Below, piece after piece: positions 55,210 to 64,000 of a stretch of DNA of 64,000 nt. A program made the position numbers and the translations under genes. Under the pieces are notes generated by a model. It worked only from the letters and a program-made list of their open reading frames with translations. It ran no database searches and was not told the DNA's origin. Source of the DNA: Stieleria sp. JC731 (GTDB lineage Bacteria; Planctomycetota; Planctomycetia; Pirellulales; Pirellulaceae); the NCBI RefSeq assembly GCF_020966635.1, contig NZ_JAJKFQ010000005.1, positions 832,481-896,480 of the forward strand, written 5' to 3'. How positions within the stretch are numbered: position 1 is the first letter of the stretch; every line of letters starts with the position of its first letter.

Positions 55210-56574
55210 ATGACGATCAATCGCACGCGGCGGAGCCTTGCACTCGCCGCGTTTTTTTACGCCTGCGTGTTCTCGCTGCAATCGACTGTGGTGTCGAATG
55301 TTCGTGCCCAAGACGTGTCAGGAACTGAGATCCGTCAGTTCAACGGGGCGACGATGGGGACCAGTTATATGGTCAAAGTCATCGGGATTTCCGATGTGTC
55401 GGATGATTCAATCAAGCTGGCGATCGATGCCGAACTCCGCCAGGTCAATGACGAAATGTCAACCTACATCAAGGCATCGGAAATCTCTCGGTTCAATGAT
55501 ACTGAAAGCACTGATTGGTTTCCGGTAAGTCGACCGTTCGCGGAAGTGGTTGGATTCGCGCAGAAGGTATCAAAGGCCACCGACGGTGCGTTCGATGTGA
55601 CGGTTGGACCCTTGGTTGATGCGTGGAGTTTCGGACCGAGCGAGAGAACGCAAACGGTTCCAAGTGCCGAACAAATCCAGACGATTCGCAAGCAGGTTGG
55701 CTACGAGAAACTTGAGTCACGTCTTGATCCGCCTGCATTACGCAAATCGGTTCCTGGGCTTCGAATCGATCTTTCCTCGATCGCCAAAGGACACGGTGTT
55801 GATCGTGTGATTGAGCGAGTTAAAACGCTTGGTGCTGAATCCGCATTTGTTGAAATCGGAGGCGAGGTGCGAACAATCGGGGAGAAACCAGACGGCCCAT
55901 GGCGAGTCGGAATTCAACTTCCAGATGCGAAGCAAGAAACCGTCATGGTTGCTCATCCGATGGAGCCGACCGAGAAAGCGGGAAATTCGATGGCAACGTC
56001 CGGTGACTATCGAAACTTTTTCATGGTCGATGGCAAACGTTATTCACATACGATCGATCCCCGGACGGCAAAGCCGATCGAACATAACTTGGCGTCGATC
56101 ACGGTTGTCGCACCATCGTGTATGGCCGCAGATGCTTGGGCAACGGCGCTGAGCGTTGTTGGCACTGATGCGGCATTGAAGTTGGCTGATGAAAACGAAC
56201 TGAATGTGTTGCTCGCACAACGCAATGAAAATGATTTTGCATTGTTCGCGACGGGGAATTTGACCGCCTATGTCGAAACGAACGACGAGCAATCAAACGG
56301 TGTGTCCGATGCACCGGAGACGGCCGAAACAGACGAGAAGAGTATGTTTACCGAAGTTGTTGCGATCACAATCCTTTCCTTTGGCGTGTTCTCGATCTTG
56401 TTGTTCGCGATGGCGGTCGGCGTGATCTTTGGACGCAAGCAAATTAGCGGTTCGTGTGGTGGGCTCAATAGCCAAACCAATCCTGATGGCAGCACCAGTT
56501 GCTCGCTATGTAGTAATCCTTCGGACGCTTGCCGTGAGCTTCGTGAAAAGATGGCCGAGAAGGAAAACGTCTAG
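55210..56574 (+). CDS. ApbE flavin transferase fused to NqrM-like maturation domain
   Basis: The 454-residue protein begins with a signal/anchor helix (LALAAFFYACVFSLQSTVV). The ApbE domain has GATMGTSYMVKV, RIDLSSIAKGHGVDRV and the FMN-transfer motif YSHTIDPRTAKPIEH followed by SCMAADAWATALSV. ApbE attaches FMN to the SGAT threonines of NqrB and NqrC. From residue ~379 the chain continues with a membrane helix and then AVGVIFGRKQISGSCGGLN and a cysteine-rich end (CSLCSNPSDAC). These match NqrM (formerly DUF539), the factor needed for Fe insertion between NqrD and NqrE. In most Nqr operons apbE and nqrM are separate genes, so this is a fusion. The ATG at 55210 follows nqrF by 37 bp. Confidence 0.93.
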   Translation: MTINRTRRSLALAAFFYACVFSLQSTVVSNVRAQDVSGTEIRQFNGATMGTSYMVKVIGISDVSDDSIKLAIDAELRQVNDEMSTYIKASEISRFNDTESTDWFPVSRPFAEVVGFAQKVSKATDGAFDVTVGPLVDAWSFGPSERTQTVPSAEQIQTIRKQVGYEKLESRLDPPALRKSVPGLRIDLSSIAKGHGVDRVIERVKTLGAESAFVEIGGEVRTIGEKPDGPWRVGIQLPDAKQETVMVAHPMEPTEKAGNSMATSGDYRNFFMVDGKRYSHTIDPRTAKPIEHNLASITVVAPSCMAADAWATALSVVGTDAALKLADENELNVLLAQRNENDFALFATGNLTAYVETNDEQSNGVSDAPETAETDEKSMFTEVVAITILSFGVFSILLFAMAVGVIFGRKQISGSCGGLNSQTNPDGSTSCSLCSNPSDACRELREKMAEKENV

Positions 56575-56584
56575 GGCCTTCTCC

Positions 56585-56860
56585 CGAGTCGTACTCGTAC
56601 TCCGGCTTTAGCCAGTACTCGTTTCTCGTACTCGAAATGTCGGGGAAGTGACGTGGCGAAGCGACGAGTACCACTTCGTTGAGTACGAGTAGGAGGTACG
56701 AGTACGATGTTGATTGCAATGGTTATCTTCCATTTCGTACTCGTACTCAGGCTTCAGCCGGTACTCGTTTCATCGTACTCGAATTGTCGGCGCGATCGGC
56801 GGTGAAATGCTGCGGCGAGTACCACTACGTTGAGACCATGGCGCACAACGGTGCGGTGGG
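56585..56860. repeat. GTACTCG-type inverted/direct repeat cluster
   Basis: Two direct units (about 56591-56680 and 56734-56854) share CGTACTCGTACTC, a GGCTT(T/C)AGCC mini-hairpin, GTACTCGTTTC and GTACTCGAA, then GAGTACCAC(T)TACGTTGAG-like ends. Between them the same motif runs inverted (GAGTACGAGTAGGAGG). The block can fold into nested stem-loops and fills the gap between apbE-nqrM and the oxidoreductase. Confidence 0.75.
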
Positions 56861-56940
56861 GACGGCTATGATGGAGCCGACGGAATGAAATGTTTCGTCA
56901 GCCCTTCCATCCCTGTCCTTCCCCACCTGGATTTCAACCG

Positions 56941-58230
56941 ATGCCCAATAGACGCCAATTTGCCACTGGTGCGATCACTGCTGCCGCAACGATGACGGCG
57001 AATCAAGTTTCTGCGGCAGCGAGTGAAAGAATTCGAATCGGAGTGATCGGTGTGGCCAATCGCGGCGGCCAACTGATCGACGCATTTCTTCCACATTCGG
57101 ACTGCGAAATCGTTGCGGTCTGCGATGTTGATTCGATTGCCTTGGACAAGGCGGTGGCAAAGTTGGATGGCAAACCCAAAGCCTACCAGGATTTTCGCCA
57201 CGTTATTGATCGGCAAGATATCGATGCGATCGTGGTTGCGACGCCTGATCACTGGCACGCGATACAGACAATCTCCGCTTGCGATGCGGGAAAGGATGTC
57301 TACTGTGAAAAGCCTTTGTCGGTCGCGGTTAACGAAGGTCGGGCTATGGTCAAAGCGGCTCGTCGAAACAATCGCATTGTTCAAGTCGGAACTCATCGTC
57401 GAAGCAGCAAGCTGTACCGAGAATTGGCACCTCAAATCCAGGCAGGAATGATCGGAAAGGTTTGTGTCAGTCGTGCGTTTCGAACCAGCAACATGTATCC
57501 AGACGGGATTGGTAAGTTTGCAGCAAGTCAACCGCCGAACACGCTGAACTGGGATCTCTGGTTGGGGCCAAGACCTGAGCGACCGTACCAGGAAAACATC
57601 GCTCCCTATAAATTCCGTTGGTGGAAGAACTACTCATCTCAAATGGGAAACTGGGGCGTTCACTATTTGGACGCGATTCGTTGGTGCACAGGAGACGAAG
57701 CACCGAAAAGCGTTTGTGCGATGGGAGGCAACTTTGCTGTCGATGATGACAGGACAATCCCTGACACGATGCAGGTTACATTTGAATTCGAATCGGGACG
57801 TCTTGCGATTTTCGGGCAGTACGAATCCAGCGGAAATCGGGCCCTTCAGCAAGGTGAGATTGAACTGCGAGGGACTGACGGGACTTGCTATGTCAGTGAA
57901 CGCGAGTACGAAATCATCCCTGAGTCGGGAGGGCAATTTGCCAAACGCGGGCCAAGGATGAAGCCACAAAAGAAAGCCGTCCCTGGCGGTAATGCGCTAC
58001 TTACCGAAGACCATGCGAGAAACTTCTTGGATTGCATCAAGAGCCGGGAACTACCCAATGCGGATGTGGAAATTGGTCATCGAAGCACGACGATGAGTTT
58101 GATTGCGAACATCTCTCTTGCGGTCGGACGCCGGCTGGAATGGGATGCTGCCCAAGAACGTTTTGTCAATGACGATGAAGCAAACGACTTGTTGCAATAC
58201 GAATACCGAGCTCCGTGGAAGCTGGGCTAA
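56941..58230 (+). CDS. Gfo/Idh/MocA-family oxidoreductase with Tat signal
   Basis: The 429-residue protein begins with a twin-arginine-type leader (NRRQFATGAITAAATM). The Rossmann NAD(P) domain follows (IRIGVIGVANRGGQLIDAF, DIDAIVVATPDHWHAIQ, VYCEKPLSV) and then the GFO C-terminal domain. A full set of motifs for planctomycete-type secreted sugar oxidoreductases is present. The substrate is unknown; related proteins act on sugars and inositols. ATG 56941 puts the RR motif at the N-terminus. An in-frame ATG at 56890 with GGA upstream would add 17 residues. Confidence 0.9.
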   Translation: MPNRRQFATGAITAAATMTANQVSAAASERIRIGVIGVANRGGQLIDAFLPHSDCEIVAVCDVDSIALDKAVAKLDGKPKAYQDFRHVIDRQDIDAIVVATPDHWHAIQTISACDAGKDVYCEKPLSVAVNEGRAMVKAARRNNRIVQVGTHRRSSKLYRELAPQIQAGMIGKVCVSRAFRTSNMYPDGIGKFAASQPPNTLNWDLWLGPRPERPYQENIAPYKFRWWKNYSSQMGNWGVHYLDAIRWCTGDEAPKSVCAMGGNFAVDDDRTIPDTMQVTFEFESGRLAIFGQYESSGNRALQQGEIELRGTDGTCYVSEREYEIIPESGGQFAKRGPRMKPQKKAVPGGNALLTEDHARNFLDCIKSRELPNADVEIGHRSTTMSLIANISLAVGRRLEWDAAQERFVNDDEANDLLQYEYRAPWKLG

Positions 58231-58243
58231 TAGCCAATGAAAA

Positions 58244-58273
58244 AGTCACCCTTCCGTGTCCGGGAGGGTGACT
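58244..58273. terminator. Bidirectional terminator between convergent genes
   Basis: A 12-bp stem (AGTCACCCTTCC 58244-58255 with 58262-58273, one G-T wobble) and a 6-nt loop. T-rich sequence follows on both strands (CATCTTGTTTTC to the right; TTTTTCATT read on the minus strand). It fits the convergent ends of the oxidoreductase gene and the minus-strand envelope cluster. Confidence 0.85.
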
Positions 58274-58319
58274 CATCTTGTTTTCAAACAGCTGCTGAAG
58301 CGAACAATAACTGATTGCC

Positions 58320-59462
<1,143 letters not shown>

Positions 59463-59488
59463 AATAAGTCCGCCTTGGTTGGAGTCGA

Positions 59489-61321
59489 CTATTGGTTGCG
59501 CCTCATCAGCAAGTCGCGTGTAATTTTGTATAACCGGCTTTGTCTGTCGGACAAGTTTTGCAGCAGGGGATGCAAGTCCTGTGCCGAAGTATCGTCCGAT
59601 TCTAAGAGTCCAGCATAGCGTTGTGTGGTGGACTGGATCCGTTTTTCCATAGTGCGGATCAGTTTCAGCTCGGAAATCGCCCCAACCAGGGGCTGTTCTC
59701 CGGGTTGTCCGGCCTGTTGTTCGCCGGATTGCCCTTCCTGTTGTTTTTGTTTCTCAAGGTCGCGTTGAGCCTGCTGCATTGCCGCAATCATTTCTTCGAT
59801 TGCGGCCAGGACATCTTGTTGGATGCCTTGTGTCACGGCATCGATTTGCGACTTGCCCAAACGTTGTGCAATCCGCTCGCTATCATTGCGGATTTGCTCG
59901 ACAACTTCGGGAAAAGCGACACTGGAGCCTTCTTCACGCAGCAGAAGCATGGCTCGATCCGCTTCGACGGTGATTTGCTTTTGCTCGAAGGAAATATCGC
60001 CAGCACGAAGGTCTGTTTGCCGATTCCGCTGTGATTTGGGAGTTTCGGCCAATTGGGCGGTGTCTTCGAGAACTTTCGCCTGCATGGCAGCCATCTTTTT
60101 GAGACGGTTTTCCAGTCTGGCAAGTTCCCTTTGCATCTCTTCTTCGCGAAGTTGACGCAAAATTTGCTCCAATTGGTCGATCGCTTGACGCAAATTTTCC
60201 TCGGCAGCGATCTGGTTTTCGACGGCTTCGTCGCGTTTGGCCTTTTCGAGCTGTTCCTCGGCCTGACGCATCTTTTCAATAGCGTCTTGCAGTTTTTGCT
60301 CGGCAGCTTGCTCCGGTGATTTGGGCTGTTGCTGGGCGTTTTGCTGACCCTGTTGACCTTGTTGACCCTGCTGACCTTGTTGACCCTGCTGACCTTGTTG
60401 GCCCTGCTGACCTTGTTGGCCCTGCTGACCTTGTTGGCCCTGCTGACCTTGTTGGCCCTGCTGACCTTGTTGGCCCTGCTGACCTTGTTGGCCCTGTTCG
60501 CTTTGTTCTTGGGGCCCCAGGGACTGATCGGACTGATCGGACTGATCGGACTGATCGGACTGATCGGACTGATCGGACTGATCGGACTGATCGGACTGAT
60601 CGGACTGATCGGACGGATCGGACGGATCGGACGGATCGGACGGATCGGACGGATCGGACGGATCGGACGGATCGGACGGATCGGACGGATCGGACGGATC
60701 GGACGGATCGGACGGATCGGACGGATCGGACGGATCGGATTTGCTATCCTCGAGCGGGTCGTCTTCGGAAATCTGTTCCTTTAAGTCTTCGCTGCGATCG
60801 GCGATCGATTCCTGTTCTTTGCTCAACTGGTCCATGTCCGCGCCGTTTTCGGTACGTGCGCGGGTGCTTCGCTGTGATCGCTCGATTCGTTTGAGATCTT
60901 TGATCATCTTCGCGATGTGTTCTTTCTCATCGCGGATTCGATTCGCCCGGTCTTCACTGGTCAGCAGCTTCAGGATTTCAGACAGCCCTTTAGCGGCGGT
61001 ATCTTGGTTGCTGATCGCATCGGAATACTTTTCGTTTTGCAGCGATTCACCTGCGGAACGCAGTTGCTGCAGCACAAACTTTTCACGCGATTCCTTTGCC
61101 GCACGCCGCAGCAATGCTGCGCGTTCGGGATTCTCGGCAGCTTCGACGTCAGCGAGACGGAGCAGCAATTCTTCGAGTCGTTGATAGCGATCGGCGACGC
61201 CATTTTGACGTGAGGCTAGGTCCGATTCTTGAGCCCGCAGCGGTGCTGATGCGAACGAAACACCGAACAGGACGGCGCCCTGGAGTAGCGTTCTGTGTAG
61301 TAGTCGGATTGATTTGGGCAT
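59489..61321 (-). CDS. Secreted coiled-coil protein with SDP/SDQ and GQQ tripeptide repeats
   Basis: The 610-residue protein has a signal peptide (LLQGAVLFGVSFASAPLRA). A helical N-terminal half (~40-190) is rich in charged residues. An unstructured tract of 14 SDP and 10 SDQ tripeptides follows, then 17 GQQ tripeptides. The C-terminal coiled coil is rich in Glu, Gln and Arg (QLRDAIEKMRQAEEQ-like and MIAAMQQAQRDLEKQ) with QPGEQPLVGAIS. The repeats are coded by in-frame 9-bp units. It is flanked by the poly-Gln gene downstream and the DUF4175-like gene upstream (15-bp gap). Part of a probable Bat-type envelope cluster; exact role unknown. Confidence 0.85.
   Translation of the reverse strand: MPKSIRLLHRTLLQGAVLFGVSFASAPLRAQESDLASRQNGVADRYQRLEELLLRLADVEAAENPERAALLRRAAKESREKFVLQQLRSAGESLQNEKYSDAISNQDTAAKGLSEILKLLTSEDRANRIRDEKEHIAKMIKDLKRIERSQRSTRARTENGADMDQLSKEQESIADRSEDLKEQISEDDPLEDSKSDPSDPSDPSDPSDPSDPSDPSDPSDPSDPSDPSDPSDPSDPSDQSDQSDQSDQSDQSDQSDQSDQSDQSDQSLGPQEQSEQGQQGQQGQQGQQGQQGQQGQQGQQGQQGQQGQQGQQGQQGQQGQQGQQGQQNAQQQPKSPEQAAEQKLQDAIEKMRQAEEQLEKAKRDEAVENQIAAEENLRQAIDQLEQILRQLREEEMQRELARLENRLKKMAAMQAKVLEDTAQLAETPKSQRNRQTDLRAGDISFEQKQITVEADRAMLLLREEGSSVAFPEVVEQIRNDSERIAQRLGKSQIDAVTQGIQQDVLAAIEEMIAAMQQAQRDLEKQKQQEGQSGEQQAGQPGEQPLVGAISELKLIRTMEKRIQSTTQRYAGLLESDDTSAQDLHPLLQNLSDRQSRLYKITRDLLMRRNQ
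60341..60493 (-). repeat. 17-copy 9-bp minisatellite encoding GQQ
   Basis: Seventeen 9-bp units coding Gly-Gln-Gln on the minus strand, also visible as an 18-bp pattern (CTGACCTTG / TTGGCC alternations). In frame throughout, so copy-number changes would keep the reading frame. Confidence 0.9.
60522..60737 (-). repeat. 24-copy 9-bp minisatellite encoding SDQ then SDP
   Basis: Ten identical GACTGATCG units (60522-60611) followed by fourteen identical GACGGATCG units (60612-60737). They code Ser-Asp-Gln and Ser-Asp-Pro on the minus strand. The near-identity of units implies recent expansion. The opposite strand and other frames are also open and produce spurious repeats. Confidence 0.95.
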
Positions 61322-61336
61322 AGGACTTCTGCGTCG

Positions 61337-63724
61337 TTAGTCAAACAGACTCTTGATCGCGTTCTTGCGTTCTTTCTTCGTTTCTTCCTGCAAGGCCTCT
61401 TGGTCTTGGATTAAACCACGAACCAAGTCCAAAAGTTCATTATAGCTCTCTAAATCCAGCATCTTTTCCAAGACGGCCGTCAATTCGAGCAGAACTTCAT
61501 CGGCCACCGCGATCGATTTTTCCGTGTTGTCCGTCGCGGATTGCGGATCTTCCACAGTTAACTCGATCGCGTTGATCGTTGCGATTAAATCTTTCATCGA
61601 ACCGTCGACAACGGCTCGCAAGGGATCTCGGACCCCGCTCCCAAGCCGCTCTTGGCGGTCCTTGGAGTCGATTCGATTGTTGACCATCTCTTGCAGAAGG
61701 TCATCAAGCGACTCGGCAATACCAACTATTTCTTGTGCGGTTTTGCTAGCCTGGAGGCTACTTTGCTGAACCCGAAGCCGCAGGATTTGGATCGCTCGGT
61801 TTCGGCTTTGTTCGCTATTCGTGGAGTTTGAATCAGAGTCTTCGGTGGGTTCGTCTTCATTGTCTGAGCTTTCGGCCACTTCGAAGCCATCGGCTTTGAA
61901 CTTCGCAAGTTGATCGCGCAGACCTTGTGTTTCAGTGACGGTTTGTTCGAGCCGGGTTCGTAGTCCGAGTTCTCTCCGCTCGAGCAATGTAAGCAATTCT
62001 TCGGGAGTGACGACTTGAAGGCGGAAAATTTCGCTTGTTGTCAGGTGCTCGCCTTCTAGATTGAAACCATCTTTGGCTTCTGCGTAAACACTGATTGATC
62101 CGCCTGGCTGAAGGGCTGGGATCGTTTGCGAATTTGTCAGCTCTCGCAAATCGACTTCGATGTTAGCTTTGCCATCACGATCGGGATTCATCGCGACGGT
62201 CAAAGGTTGCCGTTCCGGCTGGATTGCACCTTCATTATCCGTACCTTCGCTATCCGGCTGCGTTCCGGGGTCGCTGCTTGCCACCAGCGTATTGATCGAG
62301 AAAATTCCGTAGTCATCTTTGACGATGCATTCGATCGGTAGCAACGCGATTGGCGTCACTGCCGTTTGAATCCCTTGAAGGCTGAGATCGATACTCGGTG
62401 GTTCGTCGACAATCGCACCGACGAAGTATCGAAATGGTGCTTGAGCACTGATGCCCTCGCTATCGACCGGAACGACACGGACCGCGGTTGGGTCACGGAA
62501 GTCATTTAGTTTCAATTTGAAGGACAATCCGTCTGCGGCAACTTCGATTGAGTCTGCGGAGTGTTCTTGCCCTTGAAACTCCAGTGACGCGTTTGCTTCA
62601 CCGATGGGAACACTGGTCGTTCCTTCGAATACGACATCACTACCTTCACTGATTCGCAACCCGGCTTGATAATCCGTTTCGAAATCAAAGTCGCCTTCGC
62701 CGCCCGTTGACGACGATTGCCGCAGGTAGTCTGGATAGCGGACACGGACTTTCATTTCCGTAATCGCCGGAGGTGTGACCGCTTCGACACGGAAGTCGCT
62801 TAGCCGGTCGTCTAAACCCAGGATCGAAAATGTGAACGATTCACCAAGGTTGCTTAGCGGTGGCCCATCAAGGACAAACGATTGGAACCCGTCGCGTTCA
62901 CGGCCGACACGGCGAAAGTTTGATTGTCCACGGGTTCCGCTATCGGTCTGATAGTACAACGTGCAAACACTGGGGACTTCGAAGTCAGCTGTGTTTGCAC
63001 GAATTCGAAGTGTTGGATTGCTGCCGACTGGCAGACGCACCGTACCGTTGTCGAATTCGATTCGGTCAAGGTCTTCACTGGCCGATGCGGCAGCGGAAAT
63101 GACGGGTAGATCGATCCCGACCATTTCTAGATTTGCACGCCGTGGCCATTTTGCGTCCGAGAACAACGTTAACCGACCGGCGGCTCGTGCGAACGCCGAT
63201 GGGCTATAGACGGCAAAGGCCAACATCAGCAGCAGTAACGGAACGACGACCAGTGATTTGTGGATCAGAGGTTCGGATCGAAAGACTCGCCCCGGATCGA
63301 CGCGATCGATTTCCGCTGCTGCTTCTTCACGAACCAATCCCAGCAGATCGTTTGAGTGTGCATCGCATGATCGCCCCGGTTGAGAAAGCTGAACTGCGGT
63401 GATGAGTCGTCCGCGGAGCGACTTGTGATGACGTTCAACGAGCAAGGCCAAACTGTCGTCCGGCAAGGGACGCATCAATCGAGACAGCAGCATTCGGGTC
63501 ATCACCAAAAGCACTGTCAACCCGACACCGGCGAGTAAGATACTTCGCGCGGACCGAGGCATTTCGTCGCCGCCAAGTGTTACCGGCAAGTAGTCGATCA
63601 GTAGGCCTACCCAAAAGGCAATCAGGACAATCGCCGTCATCGCCAACAACGAATCCCAAACCACATAGCGACGGATCCGCCGGCGTAGTGAGTCGAGTAG
63701 CGATTGAACTTTGGGGTCGAGCAT
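61337..63724 (-). CDS. Large membrane protein, DUF4175-like
   Basis: The 795-residue protein has two N-terminal helices (LLAMTAIVLIAFWVGLLIDY and ILLAGVGLTVLLVMTRML) and a third near 160-180 (LVVVPLLLLMLAFAVYSP). A large exported domain with Ig/beta-sandwich-like segments follows (VRLPVGSNPTLRIRANT, MKVRVRYPDYLRQSS, ISVYAEAKDGFNLEG). The helical, Glu-rich C-terminus is cytoplasmic or coiled coil (ELGLRTRLEQTVTETQGL). The build resembles DUF4175-type proteins found next to BatA/VWA proteins. First complete gene of the envelope cluster; ATG 63724. Confidence 0.82.
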   Translation of the reverse strand: MLDPKVQSLLDSLRRRIRRYVVWDSLLAMTAIVLIAFWVGLLIDYLPVTLGGDEMPRSARSILLAGVGLTVLLVMTRMLLSRLMRPLPDDSLALLVERHHKSLRGRLITAVQLSQPGRSCDAHSNDLLGLVREEAAAEIDRVDPGRVFRSEPLIHKSLVVVPLLLLMLAFAVYSPSAFARAAGRLTLFSDAKWPRRANLEMVGIDLPVISAAASASEDLDRIEFDNGTVRLPVGSNPTLRIRANTADFEVPSVCTLYYQTDSGTRGQSNFRRVGRERDGFQSFVLDGPPLSNLGESFTFSILGLDDRLSDFRVEAVTPPAITEMKVRVRYPDYLRQSSSTGGEGDFDFETDYQAGLRISEGSDVVFEGTTSVPIGEANASLEFQGQEHSADSIEVAADGLSFKLKLNDFRDPTAVRVVPVDSEGISAQAPFRYFVGAIVDEPPSIDLSLQGIQTAVTPIALLPIECIVKDDYGIFSINTLVASSDPGTQPDSEGTDNEGAIQPERQPLTVAMNPDRDGKANIEVDLRELTNSQTIPALQPGGSISVYAEAKDGFNLEGEHLTTSEIFRLQVVTPEELLTLLERRELGLRTRLEQTVTETQGLRDQLAKFKADGFEVAESSDNEDEPTEDSDSNSTNSEQSRNRAIQILRLRVQQSSLQASKTAQEIVGIAESLDDLLQEMVNNRIDSKDRQERLGSGVRDPLRAVVDGSMKDLIATINAIELTVEDPQSATDNTEKSIAVADEVLLELTAVLEKMLDLESYNELLDLVRGLIQDQEALQEETKKERKNAIKSLFD

Positions 63725-63838
63725 TGGAAGTTGCAGTTTGGTTTTGAATTTCCGGATGGGGTTCGTCTAACTTGCAGCGTGATCGCGACACTGCCGCGGC
63801 GAATAATCTAATTCAGTGATGTTGTTGATTCATTTCGA

Positions 63839-64000
63839 TTATGCCAAGCGATGCAATCGGCGAACGATCCATTCCATCGTAAGGACACTTGCGATCAGCC
63901 ATAGCAGGACGGCATTGCGTCGCATTGCAAATGCGGCATCCGGGGTTCCAGGAAGGACCGTCAATTGTGGCTGTGGTCGGATCGTTTCACTCAACGCTTG
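63839..64000 (-). CDS. C-terminus of a BatA/VWA-type membrane protein (5' end outside window)
   Basis: The last 53 codons of a minus-strand gene end in a single helix (AVLLWLIASVLTMEWIVRRL) with a short basic tail. This is the usual end of large planctomycete BatA/VWA or glutamine-amidotransferase-like membrane proteins. The upstream part (PQPQLTVLPGTPDA) is exported. Stop at 63839-63841. It is the next upstream member of the same operon as the DUF4175-like gene (~115 bp gap). Confidence 0.65.
   Translation of the reverse strand, partial: QALSETIRPQPQLTVLPGTPDAAFAMRRNAVLLWLIASVLTMEWIVRRLHRLA

Noticed and set aside
60316-60894. Plus-strand open frames rich in LIG/IGR, TDR and LTLLTL repeats
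   Set aside because: They are antisense readings of the 9-bp minisatellites in the minus-strand gene at 59489-61321; a repeat whose unit is a multiple of three keeps every frame open.

Overview
The window looks like chromosomal DNA from a planctomycete close to Rhodopirellula / Pirellulaceae. This is inferred from the gene repertoire: a gene set resembling a Bat-type cluster with glutamine-rich proteins, a Gfo/Idh/MocA oxidoreductase with a twin-arginine signal, a very dense set of sensor kinases, an Na+-NQR operon, weak or absent Shine-Dalgarno sequences at many starts, moderate GC content and several families of hairpin-forming intergenic repeats. No rRNA, tRNA, CRISPR array, phage or insertion sequence was recognised.

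Layout. 0-2.7 kb: the 3' end of rpoN (sigma-54), a seven-unit array of ~97-bp hairpin repeats, and a short uvrC. 3.4-17.5 kb: a signalling district with a response regulator, a PAS histidine kinase, a soluble chemoreceptor, a sensor kinase overlapped by its own periplasmic binding protein, a decayed kinase fragment, a receiver protein, and a thioredoxin-like protein next to a large hybrid kinase. 17.7-25.4 kb: a Tad (tight adherence) secretion/pilus cluster on the minus strand: tadZ-tadA-tadB-tadC, two TadE-like genes and a TadG-like gene. No Flp pilin, secretin or prepilin peptidase gene is in the window. 25.8-31.9 kb: a four-gene overlapping operon of a second thioredoxin-like protein, a second His-rich membrane kinase, a receiver-PAS-kinase hybrid and a receiver-HDOD protein.

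32.3-39 kb: a secreted unknown, korAB (2-oxoacid:ferredoxin oxidoreductase), cysK and a DUF4261-like acidic protein. 39.2-43.8 kb: an HscC-type Hsp70 in an overlapping operon with a membrane protein and a membrane protein carrying a degenerate J domain. 43.7-46.4 kb: a small kinase-like ATPase with a STAS protein, then two lipoproteins, one with a His/Asp-rich tract and one with a CPFC motif. 46.8-56.6 kb: typA/bipA divergent from nqrABCDEF, which ends in an ApbE flavin transferase whose C-terminus is an NqrM-like maturation domain. A CRP/FNR-consensus palindrome lies in front of nqrA. 56.9-64 kb: the oxidoreductase, a bidirectional terminator, and a minus-strand cluster of envelope proteins, one carrying long in-frame 9-bp minisatellites (SDP/SDQ and GQQ).

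How the genes may work together. The two thioredoxin-like/His-rich kinase pairs suggest a repeated redox- or metal-sensing module feeding receiver-only and HDOD outputs. Their position on either side of the Tad locus makes control of adhesion or surface life a reasonable, untested idea. The nqr operon appears self-sufficient for flavinylation and Fe maturation because ApbE and NqrM are supplied by one polypeptide.
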